The notes: generated by a model from the letters alone, not told the origin. A stretch of 64,000 nt of DNA from Legionella parisiensis (GCF_001467945.1 NZ_LNYQ01000013.1:2695405-2759404), one strand, 5' to 3'. Numbered from the stretch's first letter, positions 27,966-37,098 are shown. Made by a program: numbers and translations.

Positions 27966-28889
27966 ATGGAATTTAAATTACTCCGATCTTTCATTGAGGT
28001 TGTGCGCCAAGGCAGTTTTTCCAAGGCTGCGGAAACTCTTTTTGCTACTCAGTCAACAGTGAGCAAAGCGATAAAGCAGCTTGAAGATGAGCTGGGCGTT
28101 CCTCTTATTGATCGATTTAAGAAACGTAATGTACCGACTGCTGCGGGGGAAATTGTTTATCGCCGAGGCGTTAAGCTGCTTGCTGATCGAGACGATCTGA
28201 TCAAAGAGCTTGCTGCAATCCGCGGGTTGAAGCAAGGGCATCTGCGTTTGGGTATTGCTCCGGTTGGGAGTAGTACTTTATTTGCCCCTCTTTTTGCTGA
28301 ATATAATCAACGCTATCCAGGCATTGAGGTGGAACTTATTGAGCATGGAAGTATTAAGCTTGCAGAATGTTTACGCGCAGGTGAAATCGATTTTGCTGGA
28401 ACATTATTATCTGTTGCTGAAGAGTTTGATTGTCAACTAATCCGTAGTGAACCTCTTGTGGCACTGTTGGCATCAGTTCATCCATTGGCAAACCGACACA
28501 CAATTTCTTTTCTAGAACTTAAAGAGACACCGTTTATCTTGTTTAGTCGAGATTTTGCCTTATATCGCATGATACTGGATGCGGGTCATCGAGCAGGTTT
28601 CGAGCCCAAAGTAGTTGCTCAAACCAGTCAGATTGATTTTATGGTAGAACTAGTTAGCGCAGGCCTTGGCGTTGCATTTTTACCACGAATGATTGCCTAT
28701 GAACGATTAAACCCTCAAGTTCGTTTTGCATTACTTGAAGGAGATGAGTTTCAGTGGGATATGGCCATGACGTGGCGCCATGATGCTTATCTTTCTGATG
28801 CTGCTAAAGCATGGTTGGCTTTAGTACGTGAAGTACATGGTGAACCTCAAAAGTCTATGCAAAATCAACTTGATGCTGGACCCAAATGA
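27966..28889 (+). CDS. LysR-family transcriptional regulator
   Basis: A 307-residue regulator with an N-terminal HTH (SFIEVVRQGSFSKAAETLFA, then TQSTVSKAIKQLEDELGVPL) and a two-lobed periplasmic-binding-like effector domain from about residue 90. ATG at 27966 is the normal LysTR-type start; an upstream in-frame codon at 27951 adds five non-family residues. It diverges from lrgA-lrgB, so it most likely controls that pair; the effector is unknown. Confidence 0.88.
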   Translation: MEFKLLRSFIEVVRQGSFSKAAETLFATQSTVSKAIKQLEDELGVPLIDRFKKRNVPTAAGEIVYRRGVKLLADRDDLIKELAAIRGLKQGHLRLGIAPVGSSTLFAPLFAEYNQRYPGIEVELIEHGSIKLAECLRAGEIDFAGTLLSVAEEFDCQLIRSEPLVALLASVHPLANRHTISFLELKETPFILFSRDFALYRMILDAGHRAGFEPKVVAQTSQIDFMVELVSAGLGVAFLPRMIAYERLNPQVRFALLEGDEFQWDMAMTWRHDAYLSDAAKAWLALVREVHGEPQKSMQNQLDAGPK

Positions 28890-28998
28890 CCTGAGGGATT
28901 TTCAGTTTACTACTTCCCGCGGCTTGCGGAAAGCAGGGATATAAGGATAATTAAAAACGGACGATCACTCAGGTCAAATTCAACATCTCTATTGCTTT

Positions 28999-30339
28999 TT
29001 ATAGAGAATGCAAGCGCTCCAGTTCTGATAAAGATTGATCAAGTGTTTCCAGAATGAAATTAACGTGTTCTCGATTAATTGTCAGCGGTGGCGCTATTCG
29101 GAAAACGTTTCCAAACTGACCGCCTTTGCCAACTAACAATCCTTTTTCCTTGCACAGATCCATTAATTGAAATGCTTCATCAGACGCCGGTGTTTTTGTT
29201 TTGAGGTCTTTGACGAGTTCAATCCCTAAAAGCAAACCACGACCGCGAACATCTCCAATGATGGGGTATTTCTTTTGCAGTTGTAGGAATCCATCTTTTA
29301 ACAGGTCGCCCATAATTTGCGCGTTTTCAACCAGCTGTTCTTCTTTAATAATTTCCAATGTGATCCTGGATTGGATCATTTGTAAAGGGTCGCCAGCAAA
29401 GGTATTAAAATATGTTTTGCCAGTCATTGTTTCAGCCACCTCAGTTTTCATAAGTACTGCCCCTACCGGAGCTCCATTACCTAGTCCTTTAGCCATGGTC
29501 ACCATATCGGCATCGATATCTAGGGTTTTGGTAAGTAAAAGATCACCACCACCGCGGCCAGCTCCAGTTTGGACTTCATCACTAATGTATTTGCCTCCGT
29601 AATTGTGCACGATACGGGCAACCTCGCTAAAATATTCATCAGGAGGAGTAATAAAACCACCTACCCCCATCACAGGTTCCAGTATAAACGCAGCGATCTT
29701 TCCATGAGTTGAATTCTGAATGGTTGTTTCAACATTTTTTGCACATGATAAATCGCAGCTGTCTGGCTTTTGGTTAAACGGACACCGATAACAATAAGGT
29801 TCAAGGGCAGAGGTGACGCCGGTAACTGGCTGTGCCTTGAATCTCCAGATTGAATGGCCACATGAGGCAAGTGCAGCTGATGTTCCTCCATGATAAGAGT
29901 GTCGTACATTCACTACCATTGTTTCTCCAGTTGCATGGCGCGCTGCCATTATGGCCAATTCATTAGCTTCTGAACCCGAGTTAGTAAAAGATACTCTGTC
30001 CATACCATCAGGAGCTTCTTCAAGTAAACGTTCTGCCATTTCGACGGGGGCCTTGTTTAGATAAAGAAGGGTTGTGTGTTGAATTTCATCATTTTCTATC
30101 GCATCAATAAGTGCTTTTTTGATTTTGGGATGATTATGTCCTGCTGAAATGCAAACAATTCCACCTATGGCATCAAGGTAACGCTTTCCTTCAGAGTCCC
30201 ATACATAAGTATCTTGTGCTTTGACAAGTTGAATTGGTTCTTTATGGTAAAAAGCAGCGGTAGGTAAAAAGTGATTTTTTCTGAAATTAATGAGCTCTTC
30301 GTTTGAGCGTTGTTGCTTTTGATTATTACTCTCATTCAT
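28999..30339 (-). CDS. Class III PLP-dependent aminotransferase (AGXT2/PbfA-like)
   Basis: A 446-residue enzyme of the omega/ornithine-type aminotransferase class. It shows the phosphate-binding SGSEANELA at 121-129, SDEVQTGAGR with PLP-contacting Asp254, and MAKGLGNGAPVG with the Schiff-base Lys284. A cluster of four Cys (183, 186, 195, 199) is typical of the subgroup containing alanine-glyoxylate aminotransferase 2 and the phosphonate ammonia-lyase PbfA. The exact amino donor or lyase reaction cannot be read. AAGGAAA lies upstream, and the ATG overlaps the stop of a small upstream ORF (ATGA). Confidence 0.85.
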   Translation of the reverse strand: MNESNNQKQQRSNEELINFRKNHFLPTAAFYHKEPIQLVKAQDTYVWDSEGKRYLDAIGGIVCISAGHNHPKIKKALIDAIENDEIQHTTLLYLNKAPVEMAERLLEEAPDGMDRVSFTNSGSEANELAIMAARHATGETMVVNVRHSYHGGTSAALASCGHSIWRFKAQPVTGVTSALEPYCYRCPFNQKPDSCDLSCAKNVETTIQNSTHGKIAAFILEPVMGVGGFITPPDEYFSEVARIVHNYGGKYISDEVQTGAGRGGGDLLLTKTLDIDADMVTMAKGLGNGAPVGAVLMKTEVAETMTGKTYFNTFAGDPLQMIQSRITLEIIKEEQLVENAQIMGDLLKDGFLQLQKKYPIIGDVRGRGLLLGIELVKDLKTKTPASDEAFQLMDLCKEKGLLVGKGGQFGNVFRIAPPLTINREHVNFILETLDQSLSELERLHSL

Positions 30340-30488
30340 GAGGGTTGTTTCCTTTTATGTTTGTAAAGACTTGAACTTGTAAATAAAAAGCTTTTGTAAA
30401 CTCCCTTTACTTCAAATTTTTGTTGATTTATTTTGAGATTTACATCTTTTTCCAGTATTTTTTGCACACTATATTCCTTGGGATTCAT
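30336..30488 (-). CDS. Small ORF coupled to the aminotransferase (50 aa)
   Basis: An ATG at 30488 opens 50 codons that end in TGA overlapping the aminotransferase ATG (ATGA), a classic coupling arrangement. AGGAG lies 12 bases before the ATG, a little far. The peptide is basic and hydrophilic (MNPKEYSVQKILEKDVNLK, then KINQQKF), with an ending of YKHKRKQPS. No family is recognised. It may be a true small protein or an upstream regulatory ORF that controls aminotransferase translation. Confidence 0.45.
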   Translation of the reverse strand: MNPKEYSVQKILEKDVNLKINQQKFEVKGVYKSFLFTSSSLYKHKRKQPS

Positions 30489-30794
30489 TTCTTTATCATT
30501 CTCCTATTTTGTTATTTATTATTAAAAATTTTGTGCGCGTGCGCTAAAAATAATGAGGACATCTTAACGTGACGAGGTCAAGTTCTTCAAGAGACTTCAA
30601 GCATGGCAGCCTAGTTGCTCTTATAGAATCTGGCTGCAAGCAGCCAGACTATGTTTCTCAATTTCGCAATTAAATCTGTTATACGTGCCGATAATCCAGC
30701 AATGTGCTCATCATCAATGAATTTCTTCCTGCTCAAGTTGCTCAACTTGAAATAAAAAATAGAATAACTTAGTGAATGATAGCAAGCAGATCAT
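30489..30794. other. Intergenic stretch with a GC-rich hairpin
   Basis: No gene is seen. At 30629-30648, TCTGGCTGC and GCAGCCAGA form a perfect inverted repeat with almost no loop, followed by sequence without a clear T run; it could be a terminator remnant or protein-binding site. The aminotransferase-operon promoter must lie in this region. Confidence 0.4.
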
Positions 30795-32339
30795 TCATTT
30801 AACTTTTGAATATCCGGAAAATTGCAACGCTGGCGCAGCCCTGTCCATAGATTTATCGTGTTTATCAAAAAAAGTAAGAGTACCTGATGTTGCCATTGTT
30901 TCACGACGGCTATGTGATAAATCAGCACTGGATTTTGAGGCAGTTTGGGAACTATAAGGCACGAGAACATTCAATGCTGCCTGATTATCGTGTTTCTTTG
31001 CAATATCAAGGGCTGTTTCATCATCGGCATTAGTAAGGCTCACATTGGCTTTGGCTGCTAAAAGCAACTTGAATAACGCAGGATTTTTTTGTGTATAAGA
31101 TGATTTACAGGCCAGCATTAAGGGTGTCATGCCTTTGGAATTTTGTTTATTCACATTAATATTTGCATCGCGAAGCAACAATTGTACAATACTTTCACTG
31201 CCATACCTGCAAGCCACTCCCAGCGGAGAGTCATCATGGCTACAAGGACTGTTGATATCGATTTTTGGCATATTTATTAGTTGATTCATAATACTCGACC
31301 GATTGCAGGCCGCCGCATAAAAGAATGCATTTTCTAATTCGGATTCGCTGATAACCGGTGATTGATTGTGTAATCGTAGTATTCTCCATACCGTACTTCT
31401 ATCATCATTTTGAACTGCCAGAGCAAGCGCGCCATAGCCGCGACAATTGTTGATTTGGATGTTCTCTGAATCGACTGGATATAAATCATCAATCGCGCGG
31501 ATTTTTTTTGCTAAGTTCCGTATTCCTGATGTTGCAATGAAAGAGCAGTGAAATACCAAGCTCCTACTCGATTCAAAGAGAGATTTATAAAGTATAGGAC
31601 AGAGTTCCTCGCTGGTTAATAATTGATAAGGGAATTCTTCACTTTGTTCATATAAGTGATTGATATCCATGAATAACCATGTATTGTCCTTATGCTTTTT
31701 AAAACCAACGGTATGTTCTTCACTACTACAAACTACCACAACATGATTTTTAATCGGTAAGATAATATACAGTTGCTGTAAAAATTCTTTGACGCTTTGA
31801 GGAGACGCCAAACTTAGTGTTTTACTAAACAGGCTCTTGACGGTGTTTTGATTCCTACAGAGATTAAGTTTAATCATCTTATAAATCATATCAATATTAG
31901 ACTGTTGAATCACTTGAGCATAAATCTCATGATAATCATCGGGGGATTGAGCCAGACAAATGGCTTCAAGAAAAGGTCTGATTTCATTGCGCTTTTGTTC
32001 TTTTCTGGACAAGGTCTGACTGGATCTTATTTTCTCGCTGATGACTTGTAGCGTATCGGGTAGTGTCCTTTTTTCTCGCTTAATCAGATTGAGCCGGTTA
32101 TAAAATTGATATTCTAATCCAAGTGCTGTTTCTTGCGCCCAGGTTAAGGTAAAGCCATGACAAATGCCGTCTTCATGTTTGTAATTAAATTTATCAAAAA
32201 GAGTTAATAAATCTTCATGTTCTAAAGCATTCTGTTTTGATGAATCAGGGATTAAGCGATTCAATGAGATGAACTCAAGTTGGTACATTACTACAATCAG
32301 CAGCGAGACTAAAAGCAGTAAATAGACGAAGTATTCCAT
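30795..32339 (-). CDS. Ankyrin-repeat protein with YopT/C58-like cysteine protease triad, putative effector
   Basis: A 514-residue protein. Residues 4-24 are a hydrophobic N-terminal segment (membrane anchor or signal). The next part carries GICHGFTLTW (Cys60), SSEEHTVGF (His209) and NTWLFMDIN (Asp225). This order and the flanking motifs match C58 papain-like proteases (YopT, AvrPphB), and the 16-residue His-Asp spacing equals that of YopT (His258/Asp274). Residues about 300-470 hold ankyrin repeats (for example SPLGVACRYGSESIVQLLLR and TPLMLACKSS), which bind partner proteins. The tail is Ser/Lys-rich. A host-directed Dot/Icm protease is the natural inference; substrate unknown. Confidence 0.75.
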   Translation of the reverse strand: MEYFVYLLLLVSLLIVVMYQLEFISLNRLIPDSSKQNALEHEDLLTLFDKFNYKHEDGICHGFTLTWAQETALGLEYQFYNRLNLIKREKRTLPDTLQVISEKIRSSQTLSRKEQKRNEIRPFLEAICLAQSPDDYHEIYAQVIQQSNIDMIYKMIKLNLCRNQNTVKSLFSKTLSLASPQSVKEFLQQLYIILPIKNHVVVVCSSEEHTVGFKKHKDNTWLFMDINHLYEQSEEFPYQLLTSEELCPILYKSLFESSRSLVFHCSFIATSGIRNLAKKIRAIDDLYPVDSENIQINNCRGYGALALAVQNDDRSTVWRILRLHNQSPVISESELENAFFYAAACNRSSIMNQLINMPKIDINSPCSHDDSPLGVACRYGSESIVQLLLRDANINVNKQNSKGMTPLMLACKSSYTQKNPALFKLLLAAKANVSLTNADDETALDIAKKHDNQAALNVLVPYSSQTASKSSADLSHSRRETMATSGTLTFFDKHDKSMDRAAPALQFSGYSKVK

Positions 32340-32438
32340 TTTATGAATCAGTTAATTCCTTTACCAAAATCAAATCATAATCCGCAAACGAAAGCAACTT
32401 CGGGCTTTGCATAAAGGCTTGCTCAACATTTTTTAATG

Positions 32439-32640
32439 TTAATGCGTACTCACATTAAAATCCTGATTTCCAGCTTGTATTTCCAAGGAATTATAATGCA
32501 CATGGCAAAGTTCATGAGTTGAACAGCATAATCCTTGTAAAGCACCAACAAGTGCATAAAAAATGGTATTTTATCTCTGCAGGTAATTTTCACGCCCCCT
32601 CTATCCATGCAATCTTTACCCAAAACATGATTAAAATTTT
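32439..32640 (-). pseudogene. Frameshifted gene fragment upstream of the C58/ankyrin gene
   Basis: Two minus-strand frames join at a run of six T to give a continuous protein-like fragment: NFNHVLGKDCMDRGGVKITC and RDKIPFF, then YALVGALQGLCCSTHELCHV and HYNSLEIQAGNQDFNVSTH with a natural stop. Adding one T in the homopolymer restores the frame. The DCMDRGG stretch recalls the C-x-D-R-x-G segment of some Legionella proteins, but I cannot name the family. Upstream of 32640 the frame is blocked, so only the 3' end survives. Confidence 0.4.
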
Positions 32641-32783
32641 TTTAAAATATAGACAAAAAAATGGAAAAAATGATAAGTCCTTCTACAATTAACGTATCTG
32701 AGGCCTCATGGTTAAGTAGCTTAATACGATTTATTCTGATTAAGAGCAGCTTCAAATGAGGAAAAGAGTCATGGAGGACATAA

Positions 32784-33275
32784 ATGAGAATTTGGCAATC
32801 AGTCGTAGTTGCAACCCTCTTGTTGTTTCCCTTAAGTCATGCAAATTCATTTACGAATAAGATCACCGATTTTCCTCAACTCGTACAAGCTGTTGAGAGC
32901 GGTAGTGATGTCCGTGCAATTATTCATTTTGATGACTGTCAGGTCACAGGTCCTGAACTATCCACTCAAGTAAAAAGAAGATTAAATGGAGCCACAACTC
33001 GTTTTAATTTTACTCATTTTTTCCATGGTAAAGAGGATATTGATGATCAATTTATTGATACCGTGACTACGTCCATGAAAATTTTTATAAAGAAACCCAC
33101 AGGAGAGTTCTTGACTTTCTCTGGTCGTTTAAGTGTTTTTGAAGATAACACTGCAACACTGCATGTGGATTTCGTTGATCCCGTTTTGCAGAAGAAAAAA
33201 TTGGTTGTTGATTGGTTTTGCAGGATTAGCAACGGTAGCGATAATAATGGTTTAGTGTTATTCAATTTTTCTTAG
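32784..33275 (+). CDS. VirK-family exported protein
   Basis: A 163-residue protein with a signal peptide (residues 1-20, ending SHAN) and GGAGG eight bases upstream. The mature part matches the VirK family (PF06903): AIIHFDDCQVTG early, a lipocalin-like set of strands, and a second Cys near the end (DWFCRIS) that may pair with the first. VirK proteins are linked to virulence in several bacteria, but their molecular role is unclear. Periplasmic location is likely. Confidence 0.75.
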   Translation: MRIWQSVVVATLLLFPLSHANSFTNKITDFPQLVQAVESGSDVRAIIHFDDCQVTGPELSTQVKRRLNGATTRFNFTHFFHGKEDIDDQFIDTVTTSMKIFIKKPTGEFLTFSGRLSVFEDNTATLHVDFVDPVLQKKKLVVDWFCRISNGSDNNGLVLFNFS

Positions 33276-33333
33276 CAAGGCAAGGGTCTATTCCCGTCAA
33301 GCTAAGAGTATTTAGTGTTTCATTTTACTCAAT

Positions 33334-33440
33334 TTGCAAGTAACTCTGTCATCCGCGCGCAGGCGGGGATCCATTGTTATATTGACAATGCGCTGAACCT
33401 TGGATGGATTCCTGGCCTACTCAGGAATGACAATGTTCGC
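33334..33440. repeat. Dispersed palindromic repeat, copy B
   Basis: It begins TTGCAAGTAACTCTGTCATCC and ends TGGATTCCTGGCCTACTCAGGAATGACAATGTTCGC. Both ends match the reverse complement of copy A at 8391-8467; the centre differs and contains a CATTGT/ACAATG hairpin. It fills most of the gap between the VirK-like gene and the next gene and encodes nothing convincing. Confidence 0.7.
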
Positions 33441-33583
33441 ATTAACTATGCTTTACGGCCAGGAGTAGGATTCAACATTTCTAGATACTTTTCAGTACTA
33501 TTAAGTGTTATTTATTATTACAAGTTGTTTAAAAATAAGATAGAATTTTCGCCTTTTTTGAATTGTTAAAAGAATACTAAAAA

Positions 33584-34090
33584 ATGAAACCACTAAAGAA
33601 ATTTTTTGCACTGGCAATATCAGGCCCGCTGGTAGGGATGTATTATTTACTGTCGAGACATTGGATTCTTAATGCTGCTGCTGGCGTTGCATTAGCCCTC
33701 AGTTTGCCTTTTGCTACGTCCATCACTTTACCTGTTCTCGGTGTAGCATTTCTTGCTGGTTTTGCACTCTCTGCTGTGGGTATTGGTATATTTCAACAAA
33801 TTACTTCGTTTATTTACAATGTCAAAATAAATCAATGCGAGATGATGGCAGCTCCAATGGTTCCGGAAATTAGTTATGCTGCATATAGAGGTATTGTCCA
33901 TGCAAACCAACAAATAGCCCATATTGATGAGTTTGAAAAGGATAAAGAACACTATGAAGCTTTTTATGGTCGACGAACAGCAGATGTTTTATTTTTTACC
34001 GCCGGACATTTTTCATGTATTGGGCGATGTATTCCTATGACATGGGAGATGAAAGTTGAATCAGAGGAAACTCATTGTTTTTCAATTTAA
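33584..34090 (+). CDS. Orphan membrane protein (168 aa)
   Basis: Two or three hydrophobic segments occupy residues 5-75 (WILNAAAGVALALSLPFATS, LPVLGVAFLAGFALSAVGIG), followed by a hydrophilic helical part with HANQQIAHIDEFEKDKEHYE. No catalytic or family motif is recognised. The ribosome binding site is poor. It may belong with the effector-like orphans of this window, but nothing proves it. Confidence 0.6.
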   Translation: MKPLKKFFALAISGPLVGMYYLLSRHWILNAAAGVALALSLPFATSITLPVLGVAFLAGFALSAVGIGIFQQITSFIYNVKINQCEMMAAPMVPEISYAAYRGIVHANQQIAHIDEFEKDKEHYEAFYGRRTADVLFFTAGHFSCIGRCIPMTWEMKVESEETHCFSI

Positions 34091-34240
34091 TACATGCCTT
34101 TAGCAATAGAGGCGTTAAGAAATTTTTTGTTGTACCAAAATTGGCAGAAAAATACCTTGATTTTTAATCAGATAGTTGGCTTTTACCGTTATTTTTTGCC
34201 ATATTAATCTGTAATACTCTATTTTTTCAGGGACATTGGC

Positions 34241-34987
34241 ATGATATGGAGATGTTTCTTCTTTCTAATCGGATTTTTTCTATCCTATACCTCCTTAGCT
34301 GCTACATTGAATGTGGAACTAAGTGAAACAAGCCCGGCATCACCTGCAGTATTACATCAAGATGAAGCGCTCTATGTTCTTATTCGTTATAAAAGCGAGC
34401 AGCCCTTGCGTTTCCAGGCTATGGGAGCCTATCTGGGAAAAGAGCTCAAGAACAATATCCGCATGAATCCTTCCCAAGCATACCCGGCGGGAGAAGGGCA
34501 AGCTATTGCTTGGGTATCTTATTATAAAGCAACAAAAATCGATTCAGTGATAGTCACTGTATATAATGCCAACTGGCGGGTTTTAGAAACTAAATCCCTT
34601 TCGCTTTCAGTAACTTGGCAGGAAGACCGCAGCAATGTGACTCAACCAAAAGCTCCTTGGGTCAATGAGTTAAATCAACAGCAACAAGCTAGTGTGACAG
34701 CAACCCAGCAACCTCTTTCAACCAGGGATATTTTATTCATACAACTTCTTTATTGGTCTGTTCCTATCTACTGGATTTTGCAACTTATCATATTATGGAA
34801 ATGGTCTGGTACATGGCGGAAAATCGCCTGTATCCCTTTATTCATAAGCATCCCTTTATTGATTTACACTCTTTTTGCCCTATTTGTAGGGTCTAATTTG
34901 TGGCCGTTAATGATGCTTTTTATTACACCAGTTATTCTGTTGATCCTGTTGGTTATTGTGGTTATAAAAAAAATGGGCTCATCATAG
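34241..34987 (+). CDS. Orphan envelope protein with periplasmic domain and C-terminal membrane segments
   Basis: A 248-residue protein: signal peptide (residues 1-20, ending SLAAT), a beta-rich periplasmic domain with a DUF4384-like pattern (ETSPASPAVLHQDEALYVLI, RYKSEQPL), a Gln-rich linker near 145-160, and three hydrophobic segments (about 163-185, 193-212, 218-243). AGGGA eight bases before the ATG supports the start. A hairpin follows. Function unknown. Confidence 0.6.
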   Translation: MIWRCFFFLIGFFLSYTSLAATLNVELSETSPASPAVLHQDEALYVLIRYKSEQPLRFQAMGAYLGKELKNNIRMNPSQAYPAGEGQAIAWVSYYKATKIDSVIVTVYNANWRVLETKSLSLSVTWQEDRSNVTQPKAPWVNELNQQQQASVTATQQPLSTRDILFIQLLYWSVPIYWILQLIILWKWSGTWRKIACIPLFISIPLLIYTLFALFVGSNLWPLMMLFITPVILLILLVIVVIKKMGSS

Positions 34988-35022
34988 AAAAATCAAAAAA
35001 TGCTCGGATCTTTACCCACCCC

Positions 35023-35052
35023 AATTCCGTGGTTTAGTCCGCGGAATTTCTA
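35023..35052 (+). terminator. Probable terminator hairpin
   Basis: AATTCCGTGG and CCGCGGAATT form a 10-bp RNA stem (one G-U pair) with loop TTTAGT, followed by a short T-rich stretch, 36 bases after the preceding stop codon. Confidence 0.5.
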
Positions 35053-35296
35053 GTCGTTACATTGGCAAATAGTCTCGAAGAAAATTAGATAATTTTTTGC
35101 CCTGTTGAATGAGTCATGTCATTTTTCATTTTATGAGTTATCAAATTATTGTTATTTTTTCTGTGTGCTGTAATAAAGTCTTTATTCATATTATAGGTTC
35201 TGCACGTACTTGTATTTCTGGTCTGAATCCATCTTGTATGTTGATTAAATTTCATCACGATACTGTTATTATGAGAGCGTCAATAAATATGTGTAA

Positions 35297-35461
35297 CTAA
35301 ATCGATGCAAGGGTTTCTGCTCTCTTCTTTTCTTTCAAATGAGCATCAAGCTTTGGTGAAAATTCATTTTTTAGTGCGTATTTTTTTAACAGATACAATA
35401 CAATTCCATCTATTTGTTGGTCAACCTCTTCAAACAACGGCTCTATGTTTTTATTATCCAT
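35297..35461 (-). CDS. Small orphan protein (54 aa)
   Basis: The ATG at 35461 has GGAG five bases upstream and opens a 54-residue helical, charged peptide (MDNKNIEPLFEEVDQQIDGI, then VLYLLKKYAL). An upstream ATG at 35497 lacks a ribosome binding site. It is located between two unrelated genes. No family is recognised; a small regulatory or accessory protein is possible. Confidence 0.5.
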   Translation of the reverse strand: MDNKNIEPLFEEVDQQIDGIVLYLLKKYALKNEFSPKLDAHLKEKKRAETLASI

Positions 35462-35643
35462 AATAACTCCGTTCGTAGATTGCTCCGATGCATTCATCGC
35501 ACCATGTAAAAAAGGCCTTAATCCTTTAATCAGGAGTTGGCAATTTTAATTTCGCTATGCTTTTTTTAACAATCGTGGTCTTACTTATAAAAACTAAGGA
35601 AAACAAGGATGCGTTGATTGGCGATTACCAAACGGAACAGCCC

Positions 35644-36165
35644 TTAACTCACTGCTCCCCTAATGCCTATGACAACAGAGTTTCTATCCAGTTTGGCAGT
35701 TTTCACTTTCATATACATCCCTGCTTCAAAATGACCTGGGATATTACAGGCGAATACAACATCATGCTTTGGATTTGCTTTAAACTGCCAAGTCAGTGTT
35801 TTAGTTTCACCAGGATTAATCGTGATGGTATTACCATCTGCATGAACCATACCTGGCATGGTACGCATCATTTTTTGATGTTCTTTTTGTTCTTTTTCAT
35901 CGCCTATAGAAAATTCATGAACTACTTTGCCTATATTAGTCACTTCAAATCTTATGATTTCACCATCATGAACTATGGGGGTATGTAAAAAATTAAAACG
36001 CATATCATCTGAAGCAGTCACTTTAATTGTTTTGGTGGCCTTTGTAGAATTTACTGGATTTCCTATAGCACTTGATTCATGGTGAGAATGTGCAAATGAT
36101 GTATTGATAAAAATTCCTGAAAAAAAGCTGGTGAAAATAATAGTTCGTGTCAAAGTGGTTATCAT
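35644..36165 (-). CDS. Periplasmic cupredoxin-domain copper protein
   Basis: A 173-residue protein with a signal peptide (residues 1-25) followed by a His-rich stretch (HSHHE). The cupredoxin domain shows the type 1 copper ligands His83 (VVHEFS), Cys140, His145 and Met150 (FACNIPGHFEAGM). It also has several Met and His residues near 97-108 (HQKMMRTMPGMVH) suited to copper handling. AGGAT lies upstream of the ATG. Copper electron transfer or copper binding in the periplasm is likely. It lies about 2 kb from the divergent helCBA metal-efflux operon. Confidence 0.82.
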   Translation of the reverse strand: MITTLTRTIIFTSFFSGIFINTSFAHSHHESSAIGNPVNSTKATKTIKVTASDDMRFNFLHTPIVHDGEIIRFEVTNIGKVVHEFSIGDEKEQKEHQKMMRTMPGMVHADGNTITINPGETKTLTWQFKANPKHDVVFACNIPGHFEAGMYMKVKTAKLDRNSVVIGIRGAVS

Positions 36166-36478
36166 ATATGAAATCCTATTTTATATTTTAATAGTAGAGC
36201 AAACTTAAACATGAGGTAATCGTATTGGTGATTTTAAATGATCTTATTGTTTCGTCACACCTTGTTGCTTTCGTAAAGTACAAATAAACCAAATGGCCTA
36301 TGAGAGCATGTTTTTGGACATTAAGCGTAACCCCATGAGATTTAAAGAAAATTCTACAAATAGTACGCCTCAAAATCAGTTTCATTGAGCTTTGGTGGTA
36401 AAGTAAGAATTTAAAATTTTATCTTTATGCATCAAATTTATGTTTCTAAAAACTTCGATCATACACAATCAAACAGAT
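36166..36478. other. Intergenic stretch
   Basis: No supported gene. A minus-strand frame at 36188-36385 lacks a ribosome binding site and family resemblance. The promoter of the cupredoxin gene must lie at its left side. Confidence 0.4.
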
Positions 36479-37093
36479 TCATTCTGTAGAATCAATGGAT
36501 CCAGTATAAATTAGATTAATCTTTATAAGCTCAGCTAACGATTTTGCCTCCATTTTTCTCATGACATTAGCACGATGAACTTCAACTGTTGATATAGATA
36601 TATTAAGATCATAAGCGATCTGTTTATTTAATTTACCATCAACAACCGAATCCATGACCAGTTTTTCACGTTTGGTCAAACTATTCATTCGTTCATGAAA
36701 ATTCGCCTGTGATACTGTATTATTATTATTTTTTTTAAGGCATTTTTGTGTGGTTTCTAATAAAATTTGATGATTAACAGGCTTAAGGATGAAATCTTCA
36801 GCCCCAGCCTTCATTGCTCGTATTGCCATTGAAATATCACCATAACCTGTGATCACGATTACTGGTAATTTATTTTGCGATGAATTGAGATGCTCCAATA
36901 ATTCCAAGCCACTCATTATAGGCATCCGTACATCAATTATTAAACATCCCGGTTGATTATTGTAACTATCAAGAAATTTTTTAGCATTTTCATAGGTTTG
37001 AACTTGAAGATTGATTGACTCAAATAACCACCGGAATGATTGACATATATCGGGATCATCATCAACAACAAAAACAATTTTATCAGAAGACAT
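36479..37093 (-). CDS. FixJ/NarL-type response regulator
   Basis: A 204-residue regulator. The receiver domain has the acidic pair DDD near residues 11-13, phospho-acceptor Asp54 (LIIDVRMP), the signalling Thr in VIVITGYG and the Lys in ILKPVN. The C-terminal LuxR-type HTH reads LTKREKLVMDSVVDGKLNKQ, then IAYDLNISISTVEVHRANVM. ATG at 37093 with AAGGA eight bases upstream is preferred over 37099. It overlaps the upstream kinase-like gene by a few bases at most, so the two form an operon. It diverges from helCBA and could regulate it. Confidence 0.88.
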   Translation of the reverse strand: MSSDKIVFVVDDDPDICQSFRWLFESINLQVQTYENAKKFLDSYNNQPGCLIIDVRMPIMSGLELLEHLNSSQNKLPVIVITGYGDISMAIRAMKAGAEDFILKPVNHQILLETTQKCLKKNNNNTVSQANFHERMNSLTKREKLVMDSVVDGKLNKQIAYDLNISISTVEVHRANVMRKMEAKSLAELIKINLIYTGSIDSTE

Positions 37094-37098
37094 ATCCA

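Noticed and set aside
28887..28976. TGACCTGAG ... CTCAGGTCA inverted repeat between the LysR and aminotransferase genes
   Set aside because: Arms are 72 bases apart and only 9 bp long; may be part of a terminator region but not strong enough to call.
32434..32446. TTAATGTTAAT as a possible PmrA site upstream of the C58/ankyrin gene
   Set aside because: Short AT-rich matches like this are expected by chance, and it lies inside the broken gene fragment.
33315..33569. 84-codon frame between VirK-like and membrane protein genes
   Set aside because: It runs through dispersed repeat copy B, so it is non-coding repeat sequence.
35109..35300. 63-codon plus-strand frame
   Set aside because: No ribosome binding site and no coherent topology or motif.
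35557..35988. 143-codon plus-strand frame
   Set aside because: Complement of the cupredoxin gene, whose copper ligands and signal peptide are clear.
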